From: Flavobacteriaceae bacterium
Lineage (GTDB): Bacteria; Bacteroidota; Bacteroidia; Flavobacteriales; Flavobacteriaceae
NCBI GenBank assembly: GCA_029243165.1
Contig: JAQWSN010000002.1
Span: 1-64,000 of the forward strand
DNA: 64,000 bases
Reading direction: 5' to 3'
Below, piece by piece: positions 35,795 to 45,378 of the stretch. Below the pieces are notes generated by a model. The model was not told the DNA's origin. It saw only the letters and a list, made by a program, of their open reading frames with translations, and did not search any database. Position 1 is the first letter of the stretch; each line of letters starts with the position of its first letter. The position numbers were made by a program, and so were the translations under genes.

Positions 35795-35884
35795 TGAATA
35801 TTTATTTTAAACAAATGTACAGAAATATTTAGTTTCGCAAACACGAAAACCAAAAGAGGAATATTCCCCAGATAAAGGATTCCT

Positions 35885-35892
35885 TATCTTTG
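35885..35892 (+). promoter_or_regulatory. -7 box TATCTTTG of the M23-GH3-glycosyltransferase operon
   Basis: An exact TAnnTTTG match 8 nt before the ATG at 35901. The four genes behind it overlap end to start, so this is probably their common promoter. Confidence 0.65.
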
Positions 35893-35900
35893 TAATTAAT

Positions 35901-36779
35901 ATGGAAAAAAAGGAAGTAAAAAAAGGGCGTTTTATTCAAAGGCTGATAATACCCTATCGAATGGTTATTATCAATGAAGAAACTTTTGAAGAACGGATTC
36001 AAATTCGAGTCACGAAGCTTTACTTGGCCTTAGTCTCTGTTTTTTCTTTGATTTTACTTGGAGGATTATTTTATGTAACCATAGCCTACACCCCATTAAA
36101 AGAAACGATTCCAGGGTATGATTCAACAGAACTCAGAAAGAAAGCGGTACAGAATTTATTTATTACCGATTCACTGATCACCCTTTACAACCAAAACATT
36201 CAGTATCTCAATGCTGTTAAATCGGTTTTGAGTGAAGATCATTTATTTGAAAACCCAGAGCTTTCAGATCAAGATCTTCAGGGAGAAAATCCAGAAGCCC
36301 CCTCTTTTATCTCTTCTATTCCTGAGGACTCTCTTCTAAGGGCATTTGTATCAAAGCAAGACAAATACAATCCAGACCTTAATACTGCTAAAGCAGTTAT
36401 TGAAACCCTTCTTTTACCTCCTGCTTTAGGACCCATTTCACAAGAGTTTGATGCAGATGAAGGGCATTATGCTGTGGATATCGTACTGGAGGAAAACACC
36501 CCTATTAAGGCCATCTCCAACGGAAGAGTGGTATTTGCCGAATGGACGGCTCAAACAGGCTATGTGATTATTCTGGAACACAGCAAAGGCATTTTATCTG
36601 TTTACAAACACAATGCCGCACTGAGTAAACAACAAGGAGCTGTAGTTCAGGGAGGAGAAGTTATTGCTCTGGCAGGAAACACAGGTGAATTTTCTACGGG
36701 ATTTCACTTACATTTTGAACTTTGGATAGAGGGGTATCCGATGGACCCTAAAAACTTTTTTAATTTTTCAGACGAATGA
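35901..36779 (+). CDS. M23-family metallopeptidase, membrane-anchored
   Basis: A 292-residue protein: a cytoplasmic N-terminus, one transmembrane helix (LYLALVSVFSLILLGGLFYV, about 46-66), a linker, and a C-terminal LytM domain with GHYAVDIVLEENTPI (metal ligands His and Asp) and the active-site HLHFELW. The ligands are conserved, so it is likely an active peptidoglycan endopeptidase acting in the periplasm. It overlaps GH3 by 4 bp. Confidence 0.9.
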   Translation: MEKKEVKKGRFIQRLIIPYRMVIINEETFEERIQIRVTKLYLALVSVFSLILLGGLFYVTIAYTPLKETIPGYDSTELRKKAVQNLFITDSLITLYNQNIQYLNAVKSVLSEDHLFENPELSDQDLQGENPEAPSFISSIPEDSLLRAFVSKQDKYNPDLNTAKAVIETLLLPPALGPISQEFDADEGHYAVDIVLEENTPIKAISNGRVVFAEWTAQTGYVIILEHSKGILSVYKHNAALSKQQGAVVQGGEVIALAGNTGEFSTGFHLHFELWIEGYPMDPKNFFNFSDE

Positions 36780-38290
36780 TTAAAGAATTTGCAGCTAGGG
36801 TATTCGCAAGCTTAATCCACATAAAAAATCAGAAGTGGATTCACAATCCAAAGAAAGCACAAGAAGATGTTTTTAAAAAACTGATTTCAGAAGGGTCGAA
36901 AACAAAATTTGGAATCGACCATGAGTTTGATCAAATTGAAACGGCATACCTCTTTAGAGAAAAAGTACCGATACGGGATTATGAAGAATTAAGACCTTAT
37001 TTGGATGAGGTTTTGAAAGGAGAACCAGACATTTTATGGCCCGGACGACCAATGTATTACGCCAAATCTAGCGGGACAACCTCTGGAGCAAAATTTATTC
37101 CGATTACAGCAGATTCCATGCCTGAGCACATTCGAGCTGCCCGGGAGGCCTTATTAAATTACATACACGAAACAGGGAATACAAATGTCATCAGAGGAAA
37201 GCATATTTTTTTACAAGGAAGTCCTGTTTTGGAAGATAAAAAAGGGGTAGCGTTGGGAAGACTCTCGGGAATTGTAGCCCATTATGTGCCTTCTTATCTT
37301 CAAAAAAACAGAATGCCAAGTTGGGAAACAAACTGTATTGAAGACTGGGAAACAAAAGTTGAGGCTATTGTAGATGAAACCTCAAAAGAAAACATGACGA
37401 TTATTGGAGGGATTCCTTCTTGGGTTCAGATGTATTTTGAACGATTGAGTAATAAATTTGACAAACCTGTGGGTGATCTTTTTCCAAACTTTTCCCTCTT
37501 TGTGTATGGAGGGGTAAACTTTGAACCCTATCGAGGAATTTTTAAAAAACTGATTGGCCGTACACCAGACAGTATCGAATTTTATCCTGCTTCGGAGGGG
37601 TTTTTTGCCTACCAAGACAGTCAAAAAGACAAAGGACTTTTGTTACTCTTAAACCACGGAATTTATTACGAGTTCATTGTTGCGGAGACTTTTTTTGAAG
37701 AAAAAAAGACACTTCATACTTTAGAAGAAGTTCAATTAGGAACGAACTATGTCATGATCATTTCCACAACAGCAGGTCTTTGGAGATACAACATCGGAGA
37801 TACGATTCAATTTACAAGCAAATCACCCTACAAGATAATTGTCAGTGGAAGAATAAAGCATTTCATCTCCGCTTTTGGAGAACATGTTATTGTTAGTGAA
37901 GTGGAACAGGCATTACAGCAAGCCGTTGAGTCCGCTAAAAATGAAGTCATGATTAGGGAATTTACTGTTGCACCTCAGGTAAAACCAGATTCAGGGCTTC
38001 CCTACCACGAGTGGTTTGTGGAGTTTGATGAAGAGCCTCAAAACATAGAAACATTTGCTTTGGAAATTGACCGAGCCATGCGGCAAAAAAACATTTATTA
38101 TGAAGATCTGATTTCTGGCAATGTACTTCGCCCTTTGGTGATTCAAAAAGTTTCCAAGGACGGATTTCAAAATTACATGAAGAGCATTGGGAAATTAGGA
38201 GGACAAAATAAAGTTCCAAGGGTTTCCGATAACCGAAAAATTGCGAATGCACTCACCCCTTTTATTTCTTCTTTAAGCGAATTGAAATGA
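36776..38290 (+). CDS. GH3 auxin-responsive promoter family protein
   Basis: A 504-residue soluble protein of the GH3 branch of adenylate-forming enzymes. ARPMYYAKSSGTTSGAKFIPIT-like ATP-binding motif, FYPASEGFFAYQD and GLWRYNIGDTIQFTS are present. Plant members conjugate amino acids to acyl acids; the bacterial substrate is unknown. A GH3 gene next to a membrane M23 peptidase is a common arrangement in this group as I recall it. It overlaps both neighbours by 4 bp. Confidence 0.9.
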   Translation: MIKEFAARVFASLIHIKNQKWIHNPKKAQEDVFKKLISEGSKTKFGIDHEFDQIETAYLFREKVPIRDYEELRPYLDEVLKGEPDILWPGRPMYYAKSSGTTSGAKFIPITADSMPEHIRAAREALLNYIHETGNTNVIRGKHIFLQGSPVLEDKKGVALGRLSGIVAHYVPSYLQKNRMPSWETNCIEDWETKVEAIVDETSKENMTIIGGIPSWVQMYFERLSNKFDKPVGDLFPNFSLFVYGGVNFEPYRGIFKKLIGRTPDSIEFYPASEGFFAYQDSQKDKGLLLLLNHGIYYEFIVAETFFEEKKTLHTLEEVQLGTNYVMIISTTAGLWRYNIGDTIQFTSKSPYKIIVSGRIKHFISAFGEHVIVSEVEQALQQAVESAKNEVMIREFTVAPQVKPDSGLPYHEWFVEFDEEPQNIETFALEIDRAMRQKNIYYEDLISGNVLRPLVIQKVSKDGFQNYMKSIGKLGGQNKVPRVSDNRKIANALTPFISSLSELK

Positions 38291-39354
38291 TTCCAAAAAA
38301 AGTAACGCTAACCTTTAGTTTGAAGAACACTTTTGTTTTAAAAGACATTGCTTTATTGGAGAAAATGGGATACGATGTTCTAACGATTCAATCCCCGCCA
38401 CACAGTGATTTTATCCGATTTTTTTGGAACAGAATTACAGAATTCATCTTAAGTTTTTTTTATGTAAAAAAGAGTCAAGTGGTTTTTAGTTGGTTTAATG
38501 ATTATCATGCCACTGCCGCTGTATTTTGGGCAAAGCGATTTGACAAACCCTGTATCTTAATTGTGGGAGGCTATGATGCGGTTTCAAGTCCAGCTTTGAG
38601 CTATGGGATTTTTTTAAAACAAAATCTGAGACAATCGTTAGCTTGTTGGAACTTCAAACAGGCAGATCAAATATGGGTGGTTCATAAAAGCTTGGGAAAC
38701 GGATGCCCTAAAGCAAAAAAACAGGATGGGACAATCTCAGGAATTCGAAATCTTGTAACCGATCTGGAGACTCCCATACGAGAAGTTCCTACAGCCTATG
38801 ATTTCAACTTTTGGAGGAAAACAGGCACAAAAATTCCCAAGAGTATTTTAACCGTAGCCAATATTACGGACGAACGAACCTTTCGCAGGAAAGGAGTTCC
38901 TCTTTTTATCGATTTAGCAGAGGCTTTGCCTGATTTTCAGTTTACCATTGCGGGAATTAAGACTCTAGATAATGATACAAAAGAGCTTCCAAAAAACATA
39001 ACTCTTCTGGGAACCGTTGATCGGGAGGTCTTAAGGCGATTGTACAGTGAACACCAATTTTACTTTCAAGGCTCCAAAATTGAAGGACTTCCTAATGTTT
39101 TGTGTGAAGCCATGTTGTGCGAATGCATTCCCTTAGGGACAAATGTTTTTGGAATACCAGATGCCATAGGGAAAACAGGGATTGTTTTTGATCCTTCAAA
39201 AGGTCTTGAAGCGATTATTTCTTTTGTAAAAGATAAAGAAGATTTGCAAAGAGCAGGGATGACGGCACGAGAACGAATAGTGCGTCAATTTCCGATTAGC
39301 AAAAGAGAAAACGCATTTAACAGTATTTTAAATCCGAAGCTGAATGCAAAGTAA
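38287..39354 (+). CDS. Glycosyltransferase family 4-like protein
   Basis: A 355-residue protein with a GT-B fold. VFSWFNDYHATAAVFWAKRF and LIVGGYDAV lie in the N-terminal acceptor domain. The C-terminal donor site is KIEGLPNVLCEAMLCECIPLGTNVFGIPDAIG, with the Glu pair of retaining GT4 enzymes. It is probably a cytoplasmic enzyme of cell-surface glycan assembly. It is translationally coupled to GH3 (4-bp overlap) and to the next gene (11-bp overlap). Confidence 0.87.
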   Translation: MIPKKVTLTFSLKNTFVLKDIALLEKMGYDVLTIQSPPHSDFIRFFWNRITEFILSFFYVKKSQVVFSWFNDYHATAAVFWAKRFDKPCILIVGGYDAVSSPALSYGIFLKQNLRQSLACWNFKQADQIWVVHKSLGNGCPKAKKQDGTISGIRNLVTDLETPIREVPTAYDFNFWRKTGTKIPKSILTVANITDERTFRRKGVPLFIDLAEALPDFQFTIAGIKTLDNDTKELPKNITLLGTVDREVLRRLYSEHQFYFQGSKIEGLPNVLCEAMLCECIPLGTNVFGIPDAIGKTGIVFDPSKGLEAIISFVKDKEDLQRAGMTARERIVRQFPISKRENAFNSILNPKLNAK

Positions 39355-40303
39355 ACCCGCCGTATTAGCATACCCCAATTCAAATAATTTGGGAGACTTT
39401 ATTCAGAGTATTGCTGCAACTCAGTGGATGCAGTATCAAACTCCCGTAGGCCTAGACCGAGATCAGTTGCACGTGTATCAAGGGGAAAAAGTAAAATTAG
39501 TAATGAACGGGTGGTTTATGGAAAAGCCAGCTCATTGGCCGCCCTCAGAGAATATTGATCCCTTGTTTATTTCTTTTCACCTGAACCCAACCGCTGAGAA
39601 AGGAATGCTTACCCCTGCGGGGGTTGCGTACTTTAAAAAACACCAACCGATAGGCTGTAGAGATCTGCATACCCAGAAAGTCTTAAAAGAGCATGGGATT
39701 CAAACCTATTTTTCGGCATGTCTAACCTTGAGCCTACAGAGAAAAAATTTTGTGGATACAGCTCAAAAGCGAAAAGGAGTTTTGGTGATCAGTCCAATGG
39801 AAAGACTTTTACCCCAACAAGAAATAGAGATAAAGCAAGGTCTTAGGGGCTTTGTTTTGAAAGGAATTCAAACGATAAAACAGCCCTTTAAAAATAAGAA
39901 ATACAAAAAGGCATTCGCACATCTTGAAAATTATTTGAAACAGATAAAAGAAGAGGTAACCTACAGCACTCAACTGATGAACCCTGATAAGCATTCTGAA
40001 GCTGAACGAATGAGTGCAGCATTAGAGCAACTTCAGAAGATTGCTTCGGTAAGATTAGTCATTACATCTCGTATTCATTCTGCGTTGCCTGCCGTTGCGT
40101 TTGGGACTCCCGTTCTTTTTCTTTCGGACGGTTTGGAGCATCCCAATCAAAAGAGTCGATTGGAAGGAATGGAGTCGTTTTTTCGAATTTTAAAATCAGA
40201 GGATTTGAAAAATGAGACAATAAAAATTCCTAAAGCAAAACCAATTCCAAAACGAATTTTGAATCGATTTAAAGAAGAGTTATCCGAATTTTTAAAAGAA
40301 TAG
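39344..40303 (+). CDS. Polysaccharide pyruvyl transferase family protein
   Basis: A 319-residue protein of the PF04230 type. It opens with PNSNNLGDFIQSIAATQWM, has CRDLHTQKVLKEHGI in the middle and ends with SRIHSALPAVAFGTPVLFL. Members add pyruvate ketals from phosphoenolpyruvate to sugars. Following directly after a glycosyltransferase, it probably decorates the same glycan, which is inference from position. It is last in the four-gene overlapping block. Confidence 0.82.
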   Translation: MQSKPAVLAYPNSNNLGDFIQSIAATQWMQYQTPVGLDRDQLHVYQGEKVKLVMNGWFMEKPAHWPPSENIDPLFISFHLNPTAEKGMLTPAGVAYFKKHQPIGCRDLHTQKVLKEHGIQTYFSACLTLSLQRKNFVDTAQKRKGVLVISPMERLLPQQEIEIKQGLRGFVLKGIQTIKQPFKNKKYKKAFAHLENYLKQIKEEVTYSTQLMNPDKHSEAERMSAALEQLQKIASVRLVITSRIHSALPAVAFGTPVLFLSDGLEHPNQKSRLEGMESFFRILKSEDLKNETIKIPKAKPIPKRILNRFKEELSEFLKE

Positions 40304-40334
40304 GAAAGGCGTTAAGCAGATTCAGATTAGTGGT

Positions 40335-40342
40335 TATCTTTG
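40335..40342 (+). promoter_or_regulatory. -7 box TATCTTTG of purD
   Basis: An exact TAnnTTTG match 16 nt before the purD ATG, so purD is separately promoted from the upstream glycan genes. Confidence 0.65.
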
Positions 40343-40358
40343 AAAAAAATTATTTAAA

Positions 40359-41624
40359 ATGAATGTATTGGTTATTGGAGGAGGAGGTAGAGAACATACC
40401 CTTTGTTGGAAACTGAATCAAAGCAAACAATGTAAAAACCTTTTTGCGGCACCTGGAAATGCGGGAACGGCAACATGCGCAACCAATCTTCCATTGTCGG
40501 TAACTGATTTTGAAGGAATCAAAAAAGCGGTAATCCAACACCATATTGGGCTTGTAGTCGTTGGTCCAGAAGAGCCCTTAGTCAAAGGCATTCACGATTA
40601 TTTTTTGAACGACAAATTGTTGGAAAAGGTGGGAGTCATTGGTCCCGAAAAAGCAGCGGCTACTTTGGAAGGGAGCAAAGCCTTTGCAAAGGAATTTATG
40701 ATCCGGCATCAAATTCCAACAGCTGCTTACGCTGAATTTACAGCGGCAAACGTTTTGGAAGGGGAAGCCTATTTAGAAAAAACAGTCCCCCCCTTTGTAT
40801 TAAAAGCGGATGGTTTAGCAGCAGGAAAGGGGGTCGTGATTCTCGATGATTTAAATGAAGCGAAAAAAGAATTGCGTCGGATGCTTCTTGAAAAAAAGTT
40901 TGGGAACGCTTCCAGTAAAGTGGTGATTGAAGAGTTTCTGTCAGGAATTGAACTTTCTTGTTTTGTTTTAACCGATGGAGCGTCTTATTTAACCTTGCCC
41001 ATGGCAAAGGACTACAAGCGGATCGGAGAAGGCGATACAGGATTGAACACAGGAGGAATGGGTGCAATTTCACCAGTTCCATTCGTTACAGAAGCCTTTA
41101 AAGAAAAGATTGATCAAGAAATTGTAAAACCAACAATAGCGGGCCTTAAAAAGGACGGAATGCCCTTTAAGGGCTTTGTGTTTATTGGGCTGATAAAAGT
41201 TGGTGATACTCCTAAGGTAATCGAATACAATGTTCGTTTAGGCGATCCCGAAACCGAAGTTGTTTTGCCAAGGTTAAAAACAGATTTGCTAGAACTTTTT
41301 ATTGCCGTACAAAAAGGGCGACTAGGAGAAGTAAAACTGGAGGTTGAAAACCAAGTTGCAGCAACCGTTATGGCGGTTTCAGGAGGATATCCGGAGGCTT
41401 ATGAAAAAGGGAAACCAATCACGGGTTTAGATGAAACGGAAATGGTATTTCACGCAGGAACAAAAATGGAAGGTGAAAAAATAGTGACCAATGGGGGACG
41501 TGTCTTGGCAGCAACCTCTTTTGGAGAAGATTTTAATCAAGCCGTTTCTAAATCCTACAAAACTCTAGAAAAATTGAGCTTTGAAGGAATGTATTACAGA
41601 AAGGATATTGGATTTGATTTATAA
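40359..41624 (+). CDS. purD: Phosphoribosylamine-glycine ligase
   Basis: A 421-residue ATP-grasp enzyme of de novo purine synthesis that makes GAR. NVLVIGGGGREHTLCWKL at the start, VVVGPEEPLVKGI, LKADGLAAGKGV and TGGMGAISPVP with YNVRLGDPE are diagnostic. It is full length. It overlaps the convergent DUF6341 gene by 6 bp. Confidence 0.97.
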   Translation: MNVLVIGGGGREHTLCWKLNQSKQCKNLFAAPGNAGTATCATNLPLSVTDFEGIKKAVIQHHIGLVVVGPEEPLVKGIHDYFLNDKLLEKVGVIGPEKAAATLEGSKAFAKEFMIRHQIPTAAYAEFTAANVLEGEAYLEKTVPPFVLKADGLAAGKGVVILDDLNEAKKELRRMLLEKKFGNASSKVVIEEFLSGIELSCFVLTDGASYLTLPMAKDYKRIGEGDTGLNTGGMGAISPVPFVTEAFKEKIDQEIVKPTIAGLKKDGMPFKGFVFIGLIKVGDTPKVIEYNVRLGDPETEVVLPRLKTDLLELFIAVQKGRLGEVKLEVENQVAATVMAVSGGYPEAYEKGKPITGLDETEMVFHAGTKMEGEKIVTNGGRVLAATSFGEDFNQAVSKSYKTLEKLSFEGMYYRKDIGFDL

Positions 41625-41846
41625 AAAAGAATGTGCAGAGGGATCTTTATCCTCCTCACCATTTTTATCAAATAAATTGAGCTGAAGAACCCAATAAACC
41701 ATTGCAGAAACCCCAACAATCATAAAAATCCAATTCACACTGTTTGCCAAGATCCAGCTGGTTTGTTCCAATTCTCTCAATACGGCATAGGGAAGAAATA
41801 AGATTTCTTCGAACAGCCATGCGATTCCTTCAAAAAAGTTTTTCAT
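41619..41846 (-). CDS. DUF6341 family small membrane protein
   Basis: A 75-residue protein with one transmembrane helix (NWIFMIVGVSAMVYWVLQL). FFEGIAWLFEEILFLPYAVLRELE at the start and NGEEDKDPSAHSFL at the end fit the flavobacterial DUF6341 family, which is sometimes mislabelled uracil phosphoribosyltransferase because of its neighbour. The function is unknown. The purD/DUF6341/DUF6427 grouping looks typical of the group. Confidence 0.75.
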   Translation of the reverse strand: MKNFFEGIAWLFEEILFLPYAVLRELEQTSWILANSVNWIFMIVGVSAMVYWVLQLNLFDKNGEEDKDPSAHSFL

Positions 41847-41868
41847 CAGTAGTAGTTTACTTACCTTG

Positions 41869-41876
41869 CAAATTTA
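41869..41876 (-). promoter_or_regulatory. -7 box TAAATTTG of the DUF6341 gene
   Basis: An exact minus-strand TAnnTTTG match 23 nt upstream of the start, in the 42-bp divergent gap before DUF6427. Confidence 0.5.
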
Positions 41877-41888
41877 AGAGAAACGAAT

Positions 41889-42797
41889 ATGGTAGCCAAC
41901 CTTTTTCGCAAAACAAATTTGACTTCCGTACTTTTAAGTTTTGTCGGGATTTTTTTGATTTTCTTTTTTTTTCACACCGAACAAAAGACCTTAAGCGATT
42001 CACTATTTAAAAAGGGGGTTTCAGCTTTTGGGAATTCACTTTTATTGTTGCTAGCACTATTGATTTTACTGTACTCAAAAAATAGAGATCAATATTTAAA
42101 AATCTCCTCTTTTACAACGCTTAGCTTTCCCTTAGCATTGCTTTTCGTTCCAAGTCAATACTTTCGACTTGAAGGCTTGCTGGTCAACATTTTATTTGTA
42201 CTTGCTTTTTTGAATCTATCCAAATCGGACCGATCAAATATTGTTTTGAAATCGGTTTTTAATACCGCACTTATTTTTGCGGTTTTGGCGTTTTTGGATT
42301 CCACTTTTTCAATTTTGTTTTTTTTACTCTTTTTATTGTCACAAAAAGCAGGAGCATTTAAACTTCTAGTGGCCATTACAAGTCCAATTTTGATCATTTT
42401 TTTTCTTAAAGAAACTTTAAATCTTGTTGGAAGCTCACTAGCTTGGCAGGCTCCATGGCAATTTGAGAACATGTACTACCAAATTTCTTCTGTTGAATGG
42501 ATCAGTTTTTTGGGTGTTGCATTGCTTTTTCTCGCTCTAATTTTTTTTTCAAAAGGGAGTTTACGAAAAATAGGGTTCAGTTTTGGGTCAATTTTTCTTT
42601 TGGCGTTAATTGTTTTAGGAATCGTTTACGGCACTCTTGAAAAGGAAAACCCATTCAACGTCTTCGAAATACTATTTTTCCCTTTGGCGTATTTGATTGC
42701 AACTGTATTTGAGTCTCAGAGCAACGCGAAAATAAGTGTAATAGTTTTCCTTCTGATTTTGGTTAAAGGAGTCGGTTTTTTTTTGAATATGCACTAA
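41889..42797 (+). CDS. DUF6427-like polytopic membrane protein
   Basis: A 302-residue, very hydrophobic protein with about nine predicted transmembrane helices separated by short Lys/Ser loops. No catalytic motif is visible. Its length, opening (VANLFRKTNLTSVLLSFVG) and position next to DUF6341 and purD fit flavobacterial DUF6427. The function is unknown. It overlaps the convergent ferredoxin-reductase gene by 4 bp. Confidence 0.65.
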   Translation: MVANLFRKTNLTSVLLSFVGIFLIFFFFHTEQKTLSDSLFKKGVSAFGNSLLLLLALLILLYSKNRDQYLKISSFTTLSFPLALLFVPSQYFRLEGLLVNILFVLAFLNLSKSDRSNIVLKSVFNTALIFAVLAFLDSTFSILFFLLFLLSQKAGAFKLLVAITSPILIIFFLKETLNLVGSSLAWQAPWQFENMYYQISSVEWISFLGVALLFLALIFFSKGSLRKIGFSFGSIFLLALIVLGIVYGTLEKENPFNVFEILFFPLAYLIATVFESQSNAKISVIVFLLILVKGVGFFLNMH

Positions 42798-43834
42798 ACA
42801 TCGTCATAATCTAAGTGGATGAAGTCTGATTGAGCAACAGCCTGACAACTTAAAACCAAACCTTCCTCTACTTCCGAGTCCGTCAGAATTTGATTGGTTA
42901 GCATGCTCGCTTTTCCTTCTTTCACCTTTGCGATACAGCTGCTGCAAACCCCTCCCTGACAAGAATACGGGATATCTAATTTTGCATTTAAAGCAATATC
43001 TAACAAAGTTTTTTCAGGGACTAATTCCAGATCATGGGTGACTTCATCGCATGTTATGGTGAAACGACCTTTCTCAGCTTTATTTTGAATCTGTTCTTTA
43101 TTGGCACTAGCCGTAAACAGTTCAAAATGGATGAATTCTTTGGAGACTCCTTTTTCCTCAAGCTCTTGGGTACTTGTCAAAATGAGAGGTTCGGGACCGC
43201 AAAGGAAGTAGTGTGCCGTAAGTGTTTTCTGTTGATTTAATACAAATTTGACTACGGAAGCATCAATTCTTCCGAAAAGACTTCCTTCTTCATTGGATTG
43301 GCTGAAGACCCAATAGATTTTTAGTTGATTCGCGTATTCTTGTTCTAGGGCTTTAAGTTCTTGGTAGAACATTGTTTGCTCGGGCGTTTTGTTTCCGTAA
43401 ATTAAAGTAAACGACTGGGAGCTTTTTTTTGATAAAAAAGAATTTAAAATGGAAAAAATAGGTGTAATCCCACTTCCAGCTGCAATAGCGAATACAGGAC
43501 TATTTTCTTTTTCAGAATCATAAACAAAACGTCCTTGGGGAGTGCTGACGTTTAGCAAATCGCCTACGGCAAGAGTATTATTTGCATAGGAAGAAAAAAC
43601 ACCGTTTGGGACCTCTTTTATTCCTACACTAAGGTTCTTTTGATCAGGAGTGGAACACAAAGAATAGGAACGTCTCAATAGCGCTCCATCAATTTCTGCT
43701 TCAAGGGAAATGTATTGCCCCGCAATAAATTGATAATCCGATTCTAAAGATGCGGGAATTTCGAATGACACAACAACTGAATCCTCAGTAACTGGATTTA
43801 CAGCAGAAACCTGCAAAGAGTGAAATGATGACAT
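42794..43834 (-). CDS. FAD/NAD(P)H ferredoxin-reductase with 2Fe-2S domain (PaaE-like)
   Basis: A 346-residue flavoprotein: an N-terminal FAD-binding barrel (RRSYSLCSTP), an NAD(P)-binding domain (FAIAAGSGITPIFSIL, HYFLCGPEPLI) and a C-terminal plant-type ferredoxin (PYSCQGGVCSSCIAKVKEG, with a fourth Cys in VLSCQA). It passes electrons from NAD(P)H to a partner oxygenase or desaturase. PaaE itself needs the paaABCD genes, which are absent here, so a different partner is likely. Confidence 0.9.
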   Translation of the reverse strand: MSSFHSLQVSAVNPVTEDSVVVSFEIPASLESDYQFIAGQYISLEAEIDGALLRRSYSLCSTPDQKNLSVGIKEVPNGVFSSYANNTLAVGDLLNVSTPQGRFVYDSEKENSPVFAIAAGSGITPIFSILNSFLSKKSSQSFTLIYGNKTPEQTMFYQELKALEQEYANQLKIYWVFSQSNEEGSLFGRIDASVVKFVLNQQKTLTAHYFLCGPEPLILTSTQELEEKGVSKEFIHFELFTASANKEQIQNKAEKGRFTITCDEVTHDLELVPEKTLLDIALNAKLDIPYSCQGGVCSSCIAKVKEGKASMLTNQILTDSEVEEGLVLSCQAVAQSDFIHLDYDDV

Positions 43835-43844
43835 AGCTTTTTTG

Positions 43845-43852
43845 CAAATGTA
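43845..43852 (-). promoter_or_regulatory. -7 box TACATTTG of the ferredoxin-reductase gene
   Basis: An exact minus-strand TAnnTTTG match 11 nt upstream of the start, in the divergent gap with DUF5687. Confidence 0.6.
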
Positions 43853-43899
43853 AAAAATATGCCTATACTTACGAAGCCATAAGAACTTATTAAGACCCT

Positions 43900-45378
43900 A
43901 TGAAATCTTTTTCTCTTCTCGATTCGTTTTCCCTAACTAAAAAGAATTTTTTTCGTGCACCACAATGGGAATTGAAACTCGCAGTAAGGATTTTAATGGG
44001 TTTCTTAATTCTTTATTTCTTGACAGCATTTTTGTTTTTAGGAATTGGAGGATTTTATCTTCTGACTAAAGAAAACCCTGAATCGGATCCAATTTTATTG
44101 ATCAACCCCTTACTTGGACTTTATTTTATTGTAGACATTGTTGTTCGCTATTTTTTTCAGTCCATCCCAGTAACGGAAGTCAAACCCTTATTAATTTTAC
44201 CGATATCAAAAAAAGAGATTGTCAATGGGGTTTTATGGCGCTCCTTGATCTCCTTTTTTAATGTAATTCCTGTAGTAACTTTACTTCCTTTTTGCATTGT
44301 TTTTTCTGTAGAAAAAGGGCTAAATGCTTCTGTATGGATTTGGTTTTTGGGTCTAGTGTGTCTATCCCTTAGCTCCAATTATTTTTCCTTTCTAATCAAT
44401 AAAAGTAAACGAACGGCATTGGTTTTTCTAGCTTTATTTTTGATAGGATACGGACTTCATAAATTCTCAAATGTATCTGTTCTTGATTTATTTGGAAAAG
44501 GACTGAATCAACTTTACCTAGAGCTTTACTGGATTTTAATCCCGATAGTGCTTCTTTATTTTTCTATTTCATTAACAAAAACGTATTTAAGAAAGCAGTT
44601 GTTTTTGGATAAAGGTTTGAGTAAGAAAAAAGAGCAAATCGTGGGAGGCAACCTTAATTTTTTTGATCGATGGGAAGGAATGGGCTTTTTTCTAAAAAAT
44701 GATATTCGCCTAATTATTAGAAACATAAGAGCTCGGCAAGTTGTTTTAACAGGTGTTTTTTTCCTTTTTTATGGGTTGTTTTTCTTTACACAAGAACTGT
44801 ATTTAGACAAGCCGTTTGTTCTTGTTTTTGCAGGAATATTTATCACGGGAGGATTCATGATCACATTTGGGCAGTATGTTCCCGCTTGGGACAGTGAGTA
44901 TTACAGCTTTTTAATGTGTCAAAACTTACCCTACAGGAAGTACCTCAAATCCAAGCTGTACCTAATGATGTTTTCTGTTGTGGTTTGTTCGATACTTTCT
45001 TTACCCTATTTATTTTTTGGCTTTAATGTGATGCAGGTCATATGGGCAGCAGGGATTTTCAATTTTGGCTTTGGATCCATGATCACCTTATTTTCAGGAG
45101 TATACAATACCACCCCCATGAAATTGAACATCAAAGCGAAAGCTTTTGAAAACACTCAGAATTTTAGTCTTATTCAGATGGTATTTATTCTTCCAAAATT
45201 AGTATTGCCCGTACTGGTTTTTTATCTTCCATTTGCTTTTTTTGGATTTAATGCCGGATTGGTAGGGCTTGTAATAACGGGTTTATTGGGTCTTTTATTT
45301 CAAAAAAAATTGCTTTCCCTAATTGAGAATACGTATCAGAAAAAAAAATATAAAACTTTAAGTTCATTTAATAAATGA
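43900..45378 (+). CDS. DUF5687 family ABC-exporter membrane subunit
   Basis: A 492-residue protein with about twelve hydrophobic segments. The opening LDSFSLTKKNFFRAPQWELKLAVRILMGF and later LIIRNIRARQVVL and YVPAWDSEYYSFLMCQNLPYRKYLKSK match DUF5687. The overlapping ATPase gene (4 bp) shows that it is the permease half of an ABC system. The substrate is unknown. Confidence 0.83.
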   Translation: MKSFSLLDSFSLTKKNFFRAPQWELKLAVRILMGFLILYFLTAFLFLGIGGFYLLTKENPESDPILLINPLLGLYFIVDIVVRYFFQSIPVTEVKPLLILPISKKEIVNGVLWRSLISFFNVIPVVTLLPFCIVFSVEKGLNASVWIWFLGLVCLSLSSNYFSFLINKSKRTALVFLALFLIGYGLHKFSNVSVLDLFGKGLNQLYLELYWILIPIVLLYFSISLTKTYLRKQLFLDKGLSKKKEQIVGGNLNFFDRWEGMGFFLKNDIRLIIRNIRARQVVLTGVFFLFYGLFFFTQELYLDKPFVLVFAGIFITGGFMITFGQYVPAWDSEYYSFLMCQNLPYRKYLKSKLYLMMFSVVVCSILSLPYLFFGFNVMQVIWAAGIFNFGFGSMITLFSGVYNTTPMKLNIKAKAFENTQNFSLIQMVFILPKLVLPVLVFYLPFAFFGFNAGLVGLVITGLLGLLFQKKLLSLIENTYQKKKYKTLSSFNK

